Source: Cymbidium sinense
Taxonomy: Eukaryota; Streptophyta; Magnoliopsida; Asparagales; Orchidaceae
Assembly (NCBI GenBank): GCA_021442155.1
Contig: CM038214.1
Coordinates: forward strand, 50,536,703 to 50,600,702
Reading direction: 5' to 3'
Length of the DNA stretch: 64,000 bases
In this document: positions 63,506 to 64,000 of the stretch, piece by piece
How positions within the stretch are numbered: position 1 is the stretch's first letter
Layout of the letters: every line of letters begins with the position of its first letter
Translations under genes and position numbers: made by a program
The notes under the pieces: generated by a model
Databases searched by the model: none
What the model saw: the letters and a program-made list of their open reading frames with translations, nothing else
Told to the model about the DNA's origin: nothing

Positions 63506-63977
63506 AGTTTTTTTCTTAATAGTGAACAAATTCAAATTGAACATTTCTTCTTTTCAATTTCATCAACCAAGTAACACCCCAAGTTTTCTAAGACACAAAC
63601 AACGATATAGATAAAAAATGAGCATGAAATAAAAAACCCTAGATAACTAAGCGTCTCAATAATAAATCCATAATAGCAGATGGATTGGTTCATTAGTTTC
63701 TCTAGTTCCCATCAGAACCGCCCTGACCTCTCGAGTAGCGGGATGCACCATCATGTCGTTGATCTCTCCCTTTCCCACCACCATGGCTGTAACCTCTATC
63801 GCTTCTCCCGCCTCCATAACCACCACTGCGCTGACCACCACCTCCATATCAACCAACACTTCTAGATCCCCCATTCGCACTAGATAACTGCCACCTCCGA
63901 GTTCTCCTCCACCGACAGAACTAGAATGAGCCTGGTTGATGGTGATGTTCTTATTGTCAAGGTTCTACCCATTCTTA
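63506..63977 (-). pseudogene. GRP gene-end relic 15
   Basis: Reads NITINQAHSSSVGGG with the Gln codon intact, Gly-rich codons, then DQRHDGASRYSRGQGGSDGN, stop (TAG for Trp), RN, stop. The array continues beyond the window. Confidence 0.9.
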
Positions 63978-64000
63978 GGTTTTAGGTTTAGGTTTATTAG

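Overview
This is plant nuclear DNA, almost certainly a subtelomeric or interstitial telomere-like block. The evidence is the plant-type heptamer CCCTAAA/TTTAGGG in thousands of bases of intact and degenerate form, a plant L1-type LINE with a DUF4283-like ORF1 and an RNase H domain, a Ty3/gypsy gag relic, and repeated fragments of a plant glycine-rich RNA-binding protein (GRP) gene. A flowering plant is likely; I cannot name the species. I found no intact protein-coding gene, no rRNA or tRNA gene and no CRISPR array.

Layout. 1-561 is degenerate CCCTAAA-type repeat, followed by a 100-base N gap (562-661). 662-12,330 is non-telomeric sequence without a recognised gene: an unidentified protein-like fragment (about 700-1,364), an array of about 19 hairpin units (1,540-3,170), long A/T-rich sequence, a block dense in GGTCAA/TTGACC (8,930-9,870), a two-unit 181-bp tandem repeat (9,985-10,310) and degenerate repeats of about 400 bp (10,480-12,330). 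12,950-14,345 is an A/T-rich satellite of about 350 bp per unit.

From 14,493 to the end the window is mostly a TTTAGGG-derived array, now with the G-rich strand on +, opposite to the first 561 bases. It alternates heptamer tracts, T-rich spacers (TTTTATTTTAGG, TTTAGG) and 15 relics of one GRP gene end, all on the minus strand. Each relic runs from the NGQNLDGRNITVN codons through the Gly-rich tail, stop and 3'UTR to a short A-rich end. Toward the right the relics become regular, about 1.65 kb and then about 0.85 kb apart.

Two larger events are layered on this. A 5'-inverted LINE (ORF1 piece on +, RT-RNase H-3' end on -) sits in the array at 16,861-22,215. The whole stretch 11,883 to about 24,000, LINE included, is present a second time from 24,634 to about 36,650. 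A third, shorter copy of the A/T-rich satellite (54,309-56,585) follows a decayed Ty3 gag. The content is repeats and dead elements; the interest lies in how the array was built: a single gene-end capture into telomere-like DNA and its amplification, the LINE insertion, the segmental duplication, and the separate covarying hairpin array.
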